DNA of 39,172 nucleotides from positions 1-39,172 of the forward strand of contig ONLX01000037.1 in assembly GCA_900318765.1 (NCBI GenBank), given 5' to 3'. This document shows, in pieces, positions 15,904-24,551 of this stretch; within the stretch, counting starts at the first letter, position 1; the number at the start of each line of letters is the position of its first letter. This stretch comes from an uncultured Eubacteriales bacterium. GTDB taxonomy: Bacteria; Bacillota; Clostridia; Christensenellales; CAG-138. The notes beneath the pieces were generated by a model that saw only the letters and a program-made list of their open reading frames with translations, was not told the DNA's origin and did not search any database. A program made the translations under genes and the position numbers.

Positions 15904-17886
15904 ATGGAAAAGAAGAAAAGAGAAAATGTGTTCCGCGTCCTTGCGCGCTGGTTTGTCCGTTTCTTCTTCGGCCTGAAGTATGAGGAGAAATGGTTCGGCA
16001 AGAAGGAACAGCCGAAAAAGGAAATCGTTTTTAAGAACGGCGTGCCGGACGATTCCGAGCTGATCGTCAGCCCGACCCGTCAGATTTTCAACCGCTTTAT
16101 AGAGCGGAAGTTTGCGGTCTTTTCGGTCTTTGTCGTCCTCGTGATGTTCGCCGTGGTGTTTATCGCGCCGAACTTCATGACCAAGTATTACGATGCGTAC
16201 ACGGAGACGACGCAAAAGGACCTCCCGCCGACGATGGCGTTGATGAGCGTTCCCGGAGCGTTGAAGAACAACATCAAGATGATCGACAGCTTCGGCAGCT
16301 TCTCGGTCGGCCTCTCCAATGATGGCAAGGTTTATGTCTGGGGCATCGGCCAGATCGGCGCGACGGGCATCAACATCAAGGAGATCCCCGAAGAGGTGAA
16401 GAACGCGAAGATCGCGTACGTCGCAGCCGGACAGGATCATATCATCGCGATCGGCGAAGACGGTACGTTTTACGGCTGGGGCAGCAACCGGTTCGGTCAG
16501 TATGCCGTGACGGACGCTGTTTTGGAGAACCCGAACCTCGAGCCGGTTCCGGATGCGGTGCTGAACGGAGAAATCGACGTCAGCCATATCAAGAGAGTCA
16601 CCTGCGGTTACCAGGCGAGCGCGATCCTGATGGACGACGGCACGCTGTACATCTGGGGCAACAAGCAGGCGTACGCGAATCTGACCTCCTTCATCGGCAA
16701 GACGAACATCACCGATGTGGACTTCACGCTGAACTACGTCGTCGGTCTCGACAAGAAGCAGACGAGCATCTATTCCGGTACGCGCGGCCTTTACAACATG
16801 GCGCGCGAGAAGATCACGACCGGCAAGGGCGTGAAGATGAGCGAGTTCCTGAACGGCCGCAAGATCACCGAAGTCCGCGCGACTTCGACGAGCATCTGCA
16901 TGCTGCTCAGCGACGGGTCGATCGCCTTCACGGGCGACTTCCAGAGCGACGTTGTAGAGGTTCCGACGCTTGAAGAAGGCGAATACTTCGTCGATATCGA
17001 ATCCGGTACGTATCACTACACCGGTCTCACGAACTTCGGTCATGTCTACTCGTTCGGCGGCGACCATTACCATCAGGCAACCGCTCCGACCGTAGAGGGC
17101 GCGAAGAAGGTGTTTGCGGGCGCGTTCCAGAGCTACGCAGTCGACGGCAGCGGCAAGCTCCTCGATAAGTGGGGTCTTCGCGGCTACCTGTTCGGCACGG
17201 ACGATCGCGGCGCGGATATCGCATCCCGTGTGGTCGCGGGCGGCCAGATCACGATGACGGTCGGCGCAGTCGCCGTTATCATCGAGATCGTGATCGGCGT
17301 TTCGATCGGTCTGCTCGCCGGTTTCTTCGGCGGCCCGGTCGATATCTTCCTGATGCGTGTTGCTGAGGTGTTCAGCTCGATCCCGCTGTACCCGTTCATG
17401 CTGATCTTAAGCTCGCTGCTTGCGCAGGTTTCCCTGACGACCGATCAGCGCCTCTATATGATCATGGTCATCCTCGGTATCCTCGGTTGGCCGGGATTTG
17501 CGTACATTACGCGTGCGCAGGTGCTCGTCGCCCGTGAGAGTGAGTACGTGACCGCGGCGCAGGCGATGGGCGTGAAGGAGAGCCGGATTGCGTTCAAGCA
17601 TATCTTGCCGAACATCATCTCGGTTATTCTGGTCAACATGACGCTGAGCTTTGCGGCGTCGATGCAGACGGAAACATCCCTGTCCTTCCTTGGGTTCGGC
17701 GTCAACTACCCGCAGCCGAGCTGGGGCAACATGCTGTCGCGCGCATCGAACGCAACCGCCGCGATCAACTTCTGGTGGCAGTGGGTGTTTACCTCCACGA
17801 TCCTGGTTCTGACCACGGTCTGCATCAATACGATCGGCGATACGCTGCGTGACGTTATGGACCCGAAGTCCACAAACGATAAGTAA
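15904..17886 (+). CDS. DppC/OppC-type permease with a seven-repeat RCC1-like propeller inserted in its first extracellular loop (660 aa)
   Basis: TM1 is at about residues 70-89. The family's hallmark following TM1, normally GTDxxGRD, is found as FGTDDRGADIASRV at about 430-444, followed by a complete DppC membrane domain with an EAA loop (547-570) and a terminal DPK. Between them lie about 290 residues with seven RCC1-type units, at about 125, 169, 228, 268, 320, 360 and 399. Most have a Gly-x-x-xxx-Ile/Leu-x-x-Asp-Gly-x-(V/L/F)-Y-x-W-G pattern (for example DDGTLYIWG). Seven units make a full propeller. By DppC topology this domain faces the outside. Usual DppC length is about 280-330. The reading frame is unbroken and TM order is intact, so it is not an artefact of adjacent genes. 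AAGGAGG precedes ATG 15904. Confidence 0.92.
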   Translation: MEKKKRENVFRVLARWFVRFFFGLKYEEKWFGKKEQPKKEIVFKNGVPDDSELIVSPTRQIFNRFIERKFAVFSVFVVLVMFAVVFIAPNFMTKYYDAYTETTQKDLPPTMALMSVPGALKNNIKMIDSFGSFSVGLSNDGKVYVWGIGQIGATGINIKEIPEEVKNAKIAYVAAGQDHIIAIGEDGTFYGWGSNRFGQYAVTDAVLENPNLEPVPDAVLNGEIDVSHIKRVTCGYQASAILMDDGTLYIWGNKQAYANLTSFIGKTNITDVDFTLNYVVGLDKKQTSIYSGTRGLYNMAREKITTGKGVKMSEFLNGRKITEVRATSTSICMLLSDGSIAFTGDFQSDVVEVPTLEEGEYFVDIESGTYHYTGLTNFGHVYSFGGDHYHQATAPTVEGAKKVFAGAFQSYAVDGSGKLLDKWGLRGYLFGTDDRGADIASRVVAGGQITMTVGAVAVIIEIVIGVSIGLLAGFFGGPVDIFLMRVAEVFSSIPLYPFMLILSSLLAQVSLTTDQRLYMIMVILGILGWPGFAYITRAQVLVARESEYVTAAQAMGVKESRIAFKHILPNIISVILVNMTLSFAASMQTETSLSFLGFGVNYPQPSWGNMLSRASNATAAINFWWQWVFTSTILVLTTVCINTIGDTLRDVMDPKSTNDK

Positions 17887-17900
17887 GGGGGGAACGGATT

Positions 17901-18920
17901 ATGCCTTTGCTTGAAGTCAAAAACCTGCATACGTTCTTCAAAACGAAGAAGGGCATCGTCAAGGCGGTGAACGACGTATCGTACACGCTCGAAGCCGGCA
18001 AAACGATCGGCATCGTCGGCGAGTCCGGTTCTGGGAAATCCGTCTCCGCGATGAGCATTCTGCAGCTGCTCGACGGCAACGGGTACATCGAGAGCGGCGA
18101 GATCCTGCTCGAAGGGCGCGATCTCACGAAGCTGTCGCTCAAAGAAATGTACCACATCCGCGGCAACGATATCTCCGTGATTTTCCAGGAGCCGATGACG
18201 AGTCTGAACCCCGTGTTCTCGGTGGATCGTCAGCTCTCCGAGCCGTTCATGATCCATCAGGGCATGAGCAAAAAGGAAGCGCACGAACATGCGCTCAAGA
18301 TGCTGTATGACGTTCAGATTCCGAACCCGGAAGTCGTGATCAAGCAGTATCCGCATCAGCTGTCCGGCGGTATGCGGCAGCGCGTGATGATCGCGATGGC
18401 GCTCGCGTGCAAACCGAAGATCCTGATCGCCGACGAGCCGACCACCGCGCTCGACGTTACGATTCAGGCGCAGATCCTGAAGCTCATGAACGATCTGAAG
18501 GAAACGACCGGAACGGCGATCATCTTCATCACGCACGACCTCGGCGTCATCAACGAAATGGCGGACGACGTTGCGGTTATGTACTGCGGGCAGGTCGTGG
18601 AGCAGGCGCCGGCGGAGATTATCTTCCGGAACTGCACCGAGAGCCACCCGTACACCGAAGGCCTGATGCTTTCGATTCCGCGGCTTGAAAACGAGAGCGA
18701 CCGTCTCGACCCGATTCCCGGCGTCGTGCCGCATCCGCTCGCATTGCCGAAGGGCTGCAAGTTTGCGCCGCGTTGCAAATACTGCACACAGAAGTGCCTC
18801 GAAGAAGAACCTGAACTGGAGCGCATCAGCGAGAATCAGTTGATCAGATGCTTCTATCCCAACAAGGAGGATCGGAACAGTGCCAAACACAAAGAAATTA
18901 CTGTCAATCACGAATCTTAA
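17901..18920 (+). CDS. peptide ABC transporter ATP-binding protein, DppD/OppD type (339 aa)
   Basis: It carries all ABC motifs: Walker A GESGSGKS (40-47), Q-loop FQEP (Q96), signature LSGGM (154-158), Walker B ILIADEP (174-180) and the switch His in ITHD (H212). The C-terminal oligopeptide-transporter extension has several cysteines ([11 protein letters not shown] then KC, later RC), as in family members that hold an iron-sulphur cluster. Length is normal. AAGGGGGGAA precedes ATG 17901. Its last 41 bases overlap the next ATPase gene in another frame. It energises peptide import together with the next gene product. Confidence 0.94.
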   Translation: MPLLEVKNLHTFFKTKKGIVKAVNDVSYTLEAGKTIGIVGESGSGKSVSAMSILQLLDGNGYIESGEILLEGRDLTKLSLKEMYHIRGNDISVIFQEPMTSLNPVFSVDRQLSEPFMIHQGMSKKEAHEHALKMLYDVQIPNPEVVIKQYPHQLSGGMRQRVMIAMALACKPKILIADEPTTALDVTIQAQILKLMNDLKETTGTAIIFITHDLGVINEMADDVAVMYCGQVVEQAPAEIIFRNCTESHPYTEGLMLSIPRLENESDRLDPIPGVVPHPLALPKGCKFAPRCKYCTQKCLEEEPELERISENQLIRCFYPNKEDRNSAKHKEITVNHES

Positions 18921-20484
18921 GAAGTATTTCCCGGTTGCAAAGTCCTCGATCTTCCAGAAAAACAAGCTGTACGTTCGGGCGAATGAGGACATTACGATCG
19001 ATATCTACGAGGGCGAAACGCTCGGTATCGTCGGTGAATCCGGATGCGGCAAATCCACGCTCGGCCGAGTGCTGCTGCAGCTCTACCCGCAGACGGCGGG
19101 CTGCACGCTGTATTACGGCATTACGCTCGATGAGCTCACGCCGAACTATGTGCGCGATACGATCCGCAATGAGAAGAAATATCGCGCGCGTCTGAAGAAG
19201 GCAGAGGAGCGCGCCGAAGAGCTGCAAAAGAAGGTCGATGCGGCAGGCGGAGAAGACGGAGCGGATTTCTATCTGCTGCAGGAATGCAACATCGCCAAGT
19301 GCGAGGTGCAGACGCACGAGAGCAATATCGTAAAGATCCTCGGCGGCTTCTTCGCAAAGGACGACCCCGAGGGCATGAGGCTCCTGAACGCCATCTACGA
19401 AGAAAACAAGAAGCGCAATCGGCTCGTGGACCGTCGCAAGCCGCAGAAGGTCGAGGTGGAGCATCTCGAGAACGAAGCGACGCTGGTCAAAGGCGCGAAA
19501 GCCGATGTGCTGAAGAAGCGGATTGCGCTCGCGAAAGCGAGAATGCAGCGCACCGACGACGCGATCGCGGATGTGGAGCGTTCGATCGCTGCTCTGAATC
19601 AGAAGCTGGAAGCCGTGAAGGCCAAGTATGCCGGCGATCCGGAGTTTGAAAAGTACGAAGCGATGCGGGACAACGGGATCGACCTTGCGCGCCTGAACTA
19701 TCGGGAGATGCGCGGTCTCAGGAAGGATCTGCAGATCATCTTCCAGGATCCGTATTCGAGCCTGAACCCGCGGTTCACCGTCGGTCAGATCATCGAAGAA
19801 GGGCTCGTTACGCACCATTTCTTCAAGCACGGATCGGCGAAGCTGCGCCAGTACATCGTGGAAACGATGGAAAAGTGCGGTCTGCAGGAATACATGCTGC
19901 ACCGGTATCCGCATCAGTTCTCCGGCGGTCAGCGGCAGCGTATCTGCATCGCGCGCGCTCTGGCGGTTCAGCCGAAGTTCGTCGTGTGCGACGAATGCGT
20001 TTCCGCGTTGGACGTTTCGATTCAGTCGCAGATCATCAACCTGCTGCAGGAGCTGAAGGAAAAGCAGAACCTGACGTATATGTTCATCTCGCATGACCTG
20101 TCCGTCGTCAAGTTCATTTCCGATCGCATCGCGGTCATGTATCTCGGCAACATCGTTGAGCTCTCCGATAAGAAGACGATTTTCGAGGATCCGCGCCATC
20201 CGTACACGGTCGCGCTGCTGTCCTCGATTCCGACGACGGAGCAAGGCTCCGCCGATAAGGAGCGCATCATCCTCGAAGGCAACATCCCGAGCCCGGTGAA
20301 CCCGCCGGCAGGCTGCAAATTCTGCACGCGCTGCTACATGGCAACGGATAAGTGCCGCAGAGTTGCGCCGCCGCTTGTGGAGATCGAGCCGAACCACTTC
20401 TGCGCGTGCCACTATCCGCAGCGGAAGATCGACGAGAACAAGAACTATCTGTTCGACGTCAAGACGACCAAGACGGAGGCATAA
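18880..20484 (+). CDS. peptide ABC transporter ATP-binding protein, DppF/OppF type, with a large helical insertion (534 aa)
   Basis: Walker A GESGCGKS is at 52-59; the Q-loop FQDPYSSLNPR is at 288-298, the signature FSGGQ at 347-351, Walker B VVCDE at 368-372 and the switch His in ISHD at 405. In ordinary OppF proteins Walker A and Q-loop are about 45 residues apart; here about 230. The extra 185 residues or so (about 84-268) are rich in Lys, Glu, Arg and Ala with heptad-like stretches at 96-122 and 205-250, so probably a coiled coil. Walker B reads DEC instead of DEP. The start is GTG 18880, chosen because AAGGAGG lies 9 bases upstream. The gene overlaps oppD by 41 bases. Confidence 0.92.
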   Translation: MPNTKKLLSITNLKKYFPVAKSSIFQKNKLYVRANEDITIDIYEGETLGIVGESGCGKSTLGRVLLQLYPQTAGCTLYYGITLDELTPNYVRDTIRNEKKYRARLKKAEERAEELQKKVDAAGGEDGADFYLLQECNIAKCEVQTHESNIVKILGGFFAKDDPEGMRLLNAIYEENKKRNRLVDRRKPQKVEVEHLENEATLVKGAKADVLKKRIALAKARMQRTDDAIADVERSIAALNQKLEAVKAKYAGDPEFEKYEAMRDNGIDLARLNYREMRGLRKDLQIIFQDPYSSLNPRFTVGQIIEEGLVTHHFFKHGSAKLRQYIVETMEKCGLQEYMLHRYPHQFSGGQRQRICIARALAVQPKFVVCDECVSALDVSIQSQIINLLQELKEKQNLTYMFISHDLSVVKFISDRIAVMYLGNIVELSDKKTIFEDPRHPYTVALLSSIPTTEQGSADKERIILEGNIPSPVNPPAGCKFCTRCYMATDKCRRVAPPLVEIEPNHFCACHYPQRKIDENKNYLFDVKTTKTEA

Positions 20485-20487
20485 CGC

Positions 20488-20658
20488 ATGCGAGCTTCGG
20501 AGGAGAACCGAAACGAAGCGCTTGAGGAAGAGGATCTTCCGCTCGAGAAGAACGATCTTCCCGCGCTGTACATCTCCGGCTTTCTGATGATCGGCATTCC
20601 GAGTCTGCTTTTGATCGGCGTCATCATCGGCGTTACGCTGCTGCTGTTCGGCAGATAA
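20488..20658 (+). CDS. small single-TM protein at the end of the transporter operon (56 aa)
   Basis: ATG 20488 lies three bases after the oppF stop with GGAGG upstream (20475-20479). The product has an acidic N-terminal half (EALEEEDLPLEKNDLP) and one hydrophobic segment (about residues 29-53). No family was recognised. Its position, translational coupling and the terminator directly after it make it part of the transporter operon. It could be a small accessory subunit that binds the modified permease or ATPase, but this is inference. Confidence 0.7.
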   Translation: MRASEENRNEALEEEDLPLEKNDLPALYISGFLMIGIPSLLLIGVIIGVTLLLFGR

Positions 20659-20668
20659 ACAAAAAACG

Positions 20669-20705
20669 AAACATCCGTTGGGAAATCCCCAACGGATGTT
20701 TTTGT
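20669..20705. terminator. bidirectional terminator between the transporter operon and pcp
   Basis: A 14-bp stem (20669-20682 with 20688-20701) flanked by A-rich sequence on the left and T-rich sequence on the right, so it has a T-tail on both strands. It ends the forward transporter operon and the reverse pcp transcript. Confidence 0.88.
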
Positions 20706-21304
20706 TACAGCAGCGTGCGGATGGCTGCGTTCAGGCCGGTCAGGATCTCCTGCTCCGGCAGCGAGGGCAAAGGCGGGTCGAATGCGGCCGCCTGCGCGGG
20801 CGTAATCGGAACGTGGATGAACCCGCAGGGCAAATGAGGCGCTTCCGCTTTGAGCGCATGGAGCAGCCCGTACATCAGATCGTTGCACACGAACGTTCCG
20901 GCACTGTTCGAGATCGCGGCGGGAACGCCTGCGGCGCGGATCGCGTCGGTCATCGCGCGGATCGGCAGCCGGGAAAAGTATGCGTCCGGTCCATCCGGTG
21001 CAATCGGCTTGTCGATCGGCTGCGCGCCGGCGTTATCGGGGATGCGCGCGTCGCGGCAATTGATGGCGATGCGTTCCGGCGTGATCGCGGCGCGCCCGGC
21101 GGCCTGACCGAGGCAGAGCACGGCGTCGGGATGCAGCGCGCGGACGGCCTCGAGTGCGACCTCTGTGCAGCGGCCGAACACGGTCGGCACTTTGATGATC
21201 GTCAACCGGTGCGGCGCGGGCAAAGAAAGCTGCTTTGCGCAAAGCAGCGCGGCGTTTTGGGATTCGCCGCCGAACGGCTCAAACGCGGTGATCAGAAGAT
21301 GCAT
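20705..21304 (-). CDS. pcp: pyroglutamyl-peptidase I (199 aa)
   Basis: It starts MHLLITAFEPFGG, the family hallmark. The catalytic triad is visible: Glu77 in ITPERIAIN, Cys140 in SNSAGTFVCN, and His164 in GFIHVP. The enzyme removes N-terminal pyroglutamate from peptides in the cytoplasm. Length is slightly short but complete. GGGAGGA precedes ATG 21304; a longer frame upstream runs through a terminator and is not used. It lies downstream of a GntR regulator and convergent to a peptide importer, which fits peptide degradation. A terminator stands directly before its ribosome binding site. Confidence 0.93.
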   Translation of the reverse strand: MHLLITAFEPFGGESQNAALLCAKQLSLPAPHRLTIIKVPTVFGRCTEVALEAVRALHPDAVLCLGQAAGRAAITPERIAINCRDARIPDNAGAQPIDKPIAPDGPDAYFSRLPIRAMTDAIRAAGVPAAISNSAGTFVCNDLMYGLLHALKAEAPHLPCGFIHVPITPAQAAAFDPPLPSLPEQEILTGLNAAIRTLL

Positions 21305-21317
21305 GGGTTCCTCCCGG

Positions 21318-21352
21318 AAAAAAAAGGAACCGAACACAATCGTTTCGGTTCC
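21318..21352 (-). terminator. terminator between the GntR gene and pcp, possible attenuator
   Basis: On the reverse strand a 9-bp stem (21352-21344 with 21334-21326) is followed by eight T (21325-21318). The T-run ends 14 bases before the pcp start codon, just ahead of its GGGAGGA. I see no promoter between this hairpin and pcp. Confidence 0.8.
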
Positions 21353-21365
21353 GGTGGGCACAGGG

Positions 21366-22034
21366 TTATTTCAGATCTTCGGGAATCCGCGTGATCGCGC
21401 CGAGGATATGATCGTTCAGCAGCGCGGCAGCCTTTTCGACATCACGCTCCTTGCAGGCGGCGACGATCGCCTCATGCTCCTGAATCGAAGCGGCGCGACT
21501 GTCCGCATTGTCATAGAACGACGAGCGCAGATACCGATCCGTGTTCGCGTGGATGTTCTCGGTCATCAGCTCGGCGACCGGATTCGTCGCGCGCGCGTTG
21601 GTGATCTCGTGGAACCGATTGTTCAGCTTCTCGTACGAAGCGGCGTCCGTGCTCTCCCGCTGCTCGGCAAGGTTCGCGTCGAGCGCGGCAAAGTCCTCTT
21701 CCGTCATGCGCGGAATCGCGAGCTTGAGCATCGCGGTCGAGATCGCAGCGCGCACCTGCATCATGTCGATCAGCATTTCGCGCGAAAGTTCGGTGACCGA
21801 TGCGCCGCGGTTCGGCAGAATCGTTACGAGCCGCTGTGCTTCCAGCTGACGCAGCGCTTCCCGCACGGGGATATGGCTGACGTTCAGCGCATCGGAAATT
21901 TCATCCTGTTTCAATTGGGTGCCGCCCTTGAGTACGCCGGAAACGATTCCCTCCCGCAGAACGCGGTAAACCCAATCCTGTGTGCCGGACCCGCTGCGCG
22001 GAGCAACGGTTGCGGCAATCGCCTGATAGTCCAT
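21366..22034 (-). CDS. GntR-family regulator, FCD subfamily (222 aa)
   Basis: The N-terminal winged helix-turn-helix spans about residues 20-85, with the typical IPVREALRQLEAQRLV. The all-helical FCD ligand-binding domain occupies about 95-215, with a D-M-M-x-x-R start and a later EHEAIVAA. FCD regulators respond to small organic acids, amino acids or sugar acids. GGAGAG precedes ATG 22034. The promoter upstream is strong, so it has its own transcript even though a reverse-strand operon ends just before it. Possible targets are pcp behind it and the transporter operon convergent to it; no operator was proven. Confidence 0.9.
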   Translation of the reverse strand: MDYQAIAATVAPRSGSGTQDWVYRVLREGIVSGVLKGGTQLKQDEISDALNVSHIPVREALRQLEAQRLVTILPNRGASVTELSREMLIDMMQVRAAISTAMLKLAIPRMTEEDFAALDANLAEQRESTDAASYEKLNNRFHEITNARATNPVAELMTENIHANTDRYLRSSFYDNADSRAASIQEHEAIVAACKERDVEKAAALLNDHILGAITRIPEDLK

Positions 22035-22071
22035 TGGTGCTACTCTCCGATTGTGATTATTTTCATAATAA

Positions 22072-22100
22072 ATTATATACGATATCCCGCATTCAGTCAA
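22072..22100 (-). promoter_or_regulatory. promoter of the GntR gene
   Basis: On the reverse strand TTGACT (22100-22095) and TATAAT (22077-22072) are 17 bp apart. A short dyad ATTAT-TTTC-ATAAT (22056-22069) lies between the promoter and the start codon and could be an operator for autoregulation. Confidence 0.8.
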
Positions 22101-22185
22101 CCGCTTTTTGCCGACTTTCGGAAAAATATACAAAATTTCGACCAATCGAATCCTTCTGTACGGGGGGAAGGCAAAACCGGCGCGA

Positions 22186-24522
22186 TCAGAAATCGGTATG
22201 AAAGGAACGCACGGTCAGAAAGACTTTTTGGCTCGGCGATCCGGTCAGCGGCTCGCCGTCCCGCAGCAATTTCGGATGAACCGGAACGACGTAGTACGCA
22301 TAGCTGCCCTCCTCCTGCGGTTCGGGGGTCGTGTACGTGGCGGTGAAGGGACTGCCGAACAGCGTCGCGAGCAGAATCGTATATCCGTGCGCGTCCTCGC
22401 GATAGAGGCGGTAGAGCATATCGCTTTGCGGCGGCGTGAAGGAGAGCGTCACCAATCCGTTTTCACGCGTCAGGGTAAGGTCGTCCGGCGCGGAGGGGAT
22501 CTGCCAGTATTCGGTCACGCGGCCCGGTTCGGTTCCGCGCACAAAGTATTCGTATTCGGAAGCGCTGTCGGGCGTCAGAACGCCGGCGAGAACGGCTTCG
22601 TGCTGCGTCGTCAGCGTGGTGCGGTCGAGCCGCACGCGCACAACGTCGGAAGGAATCGAAAAGCGCGGCGCTTCGCGGGTTGCGTACCATTCCGAAAGAA
22701 TCACCTTCAACAGTTCGGCAGGGTAGCTGCCGCCGCCGACGTCGGGCGGGAGCATTTGCCCGTGTTCACTCGAATCGAATCCCATCCAGACGACGGCCGC
22801 GTATTCGCGATTGTATGCGGCAAGCCAGATATCCCTGTTCCCGTTCTCGTCGCCGACCGTGCCGGTCTTGGCGGCAAGCTCGATGTTGAGCGATCCGAGC
22901 GTTTTGGCGGTTCCTTCCCGCACGACGCTCATCAGCATTTCGGTCAGAACGAACGCATTCCCTTCGGAAAGCACGCGCACCGGCGCGTTTTCCGGTTCGT
23001 AAACGACGCGGCCGAGCCGGTCGGTGATCCGGGTCACGATGTGCGGCTTTCGATAGACGCCGCCGGCGGCAAACGCCGCATACGCGCCCGCGAGCTGATA
23101 GGGGGAAACGCCGTACGTAAAACCGCCGAGCGCGAGCGCAAGCGCATTGTCGCGCGGATCAAACGGGATTCCGAGCTGCGCGGCGAACGCCTTGCAGGTA
23201 TCGACGCCGAGCGTATCGCACAGCGAAACGGCGGGCAGGTTCAGCGACCGTGTCACGGCTTCGCGCATCGTGACCCACCCGCGATAGGTGCCGGACGCAT
23301 TGCGCGGCGTATAGTCCGAGAAGGTCATCGCGTCGTCGAGCAGCATCGACGCGGCGGTGTACCCGGCTTGGAGCGCCGGCGCGTATACGAAAATCGGTTT
23401 GATCGCGCTGCCGGGCTGGCGGCGGATCCGCGTAGCCCGGTTGTAGGCGAGTGCGGTGCTGTCGTCACGGCCGCCGCGGATCGCGGCAATTTCGCCGGTC
23501 TCGGCTTTCACGATCACGATCGCGCCCTCCGAGGACTCCCCGTTGTAGGTCGGGAACAGCGCGTCCATCGAGAACGCTTCGTCCACGAGCGCGCCCAGCG
23601 CGGGGTCGATCGAGGTTTCGATCCGGTACCCTTCGGTGAGCAGCGTCGCCATCGGGACGCCGAGCGCGTGGCATGCATCGGTCAGGGCCAGGTCGATCGC
23701 GTAGCTGTGCCGGTTGCGGAACGTGTCCGTTGTCAGCGAAAGCGGCTCCTGCTTTGCGGCTTCGGCTTCGGCGGGGGAGATCAGTTCGTATTCGACCATC
23801 AGATCGAGGATCACGCCGCGGCGCCCGACCGACGCTTCCGGCCTCAGATGCGGCGCGTATCGCGCGGGGGATTTGAGCACACCGGCAAGCAGCGCGCTTT
23901 GCGCAAGCGTCAGATCGCGTGCGGAAACGCCGAAGTAGCCGCGCGCAGCGGCTTCCACGCCGTAGTATCCGGCACCGAAATAGACGCGGTTCAGGTACGC
24001 TTCCAGGATCTGACGCTTCGTGAAGATGTGTTCGAGCCGATAGGAAAGAATCGCCTCGTCGAGCTTACGCGTCAGGGTCTTTTCGGAGGAGAGATGCGTG
24101 AGCTTGATCAGCTGCTGCGTGATCGTCGACGCGCCTTCGGCATAGGATCCGGATTTCAGGTCCGCAAGCGCCGCTCCGCAGATGCGGATCAGGTCGACGC
24201 CTTCGTGCGAGTAGAACCGCGCATCCTCCGCGGCGATGAACGCATTCGTCACGTGGTCCGGCAGCGTGTCGATCGAAACGGAGACGCGGTTCTCGCTTTG
24301 ATAGAGCTGCGCAAGGAGCGCGCCGTTGCAGTCGTAGACCTCGAGGGACTCGTCGAGATGAATGAGCTTTTCCACGTCGAGCAGCCGCCACGCTTCGCGC
24401 GAGGCAATGTATCCGACAAACGCAAACACGGGCAGAAGCAGGACAGCTGCGCCGCATAGCAAAAAACGACGCCTGCGGCGCCGTTTCAGAGGAACATATC
24501 GGGGAAGAAGCTTCGTTCGCAT
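22186..24522 (-). CDS. class A penicillin-binding protein (transglycosylase/transpeptidase, 778 aa)
   Basis: A basic cytoplasmic tail (KRRRRRR) and one TM segment (about 20-40) precede a GT51 glycosyltransferase domain with the catalytic Glu99 in AAEDARFYSHEG. The transpeptidase domain has the nucleophile Ser372 in the SAIK tetrad, SLN at 426-428 and KTGT at 552-555. The last 100 residues or so form a fibronectin-III-like tail. It polymerises and cross-links peptidoglycan on the outer face of the membrane. ATG 24522 is chosen because the TM segment follows it at once; there is no convincing ribosome binding site. The gene lies 29 bases after a membrane protein gene in a four-gene reverse-strand operon. 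Confidence 0.93.
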   Translation of the reverse strand: MRTKLLPRYVPLKRRRRRRFLLCGAAVLLLPVFAFVGYIASREAWRLLDVEKLIHLDESLEVYDCNGALLAQLYQSENRVSVSIDTLPDHVTNAFIAAEDARFYSHEGVDLIRICGAALADLKSGSYAEGASTITQQLIKLTHLSSEKTLTRKLDEAILSYRLEHIFTKRQILEAYLNRVYFGAGYYGVEAAARGYFGVSARDLTLAQSALLAGVLKSPARYAPHLRPEASVGRRGVILDLMVEYELISPAEAEAAKQEPLSLTTDTFRNRHSYAIDLALTDACHALGVPMATLLTEGYRIETSIDPALGALVDEAFSMDALFPTYNGESSEGAIVIVKAETGEIAAIRGGRDDSTALAYNRATRIRRQPGSAIKPIFVYAPALQAGYTAASMLLDDAMTFSDYTPRNASGTYRGWVTMREAVTRSLNLPAVSLCDTLGVDTCKAFAAQLGIPFDPRDNALALALGGFTYGVSPYQLAGAYAAFAAGGVYRKPHIVTRITDRLGRVVYEPENAPVRVLSEGNAFVLTEMLMSVVREGTAKTLGSLNIELAAKTGTVGDENGNRDIWLAAYNREYAAVVWMGFDSSEHGQMLPPDVGGGSYPAELLKVILSEWYATREAPRFSIPSDVVRVRLDRTTLTTQHEAVLAGVLTPDSASEYEYFVRGTEPGRVTEYWQIPSAPDDLTLTRENGLVTLSFTPPQSDMLYRLYREDAHGYTILLATLFGSPFTATYTTPEPQEEGSYAYYVVPVHPKLLRDGEPLTGSPSQKVFLTVRSFHTDF

Positions 24523-24551
24523 ACGGGTAGTTTGCCAAAACCCGGATGCGT

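Noticed and set aside
16260..17180. RCC1 repeats as a separate gene merged with the permease by error
   Set aside because: There is one open frame with no internal ribosome binding site or stop; TM1 lies before and the rest of DppC after the repeats in correct order.
22108..24459. A 783-codon forward frame over the penicillin-binding protein
   Set aside because: Arg/His-rich composition and no motifs, while the reverse strand encodes a complete class A penicillin-binding protein.
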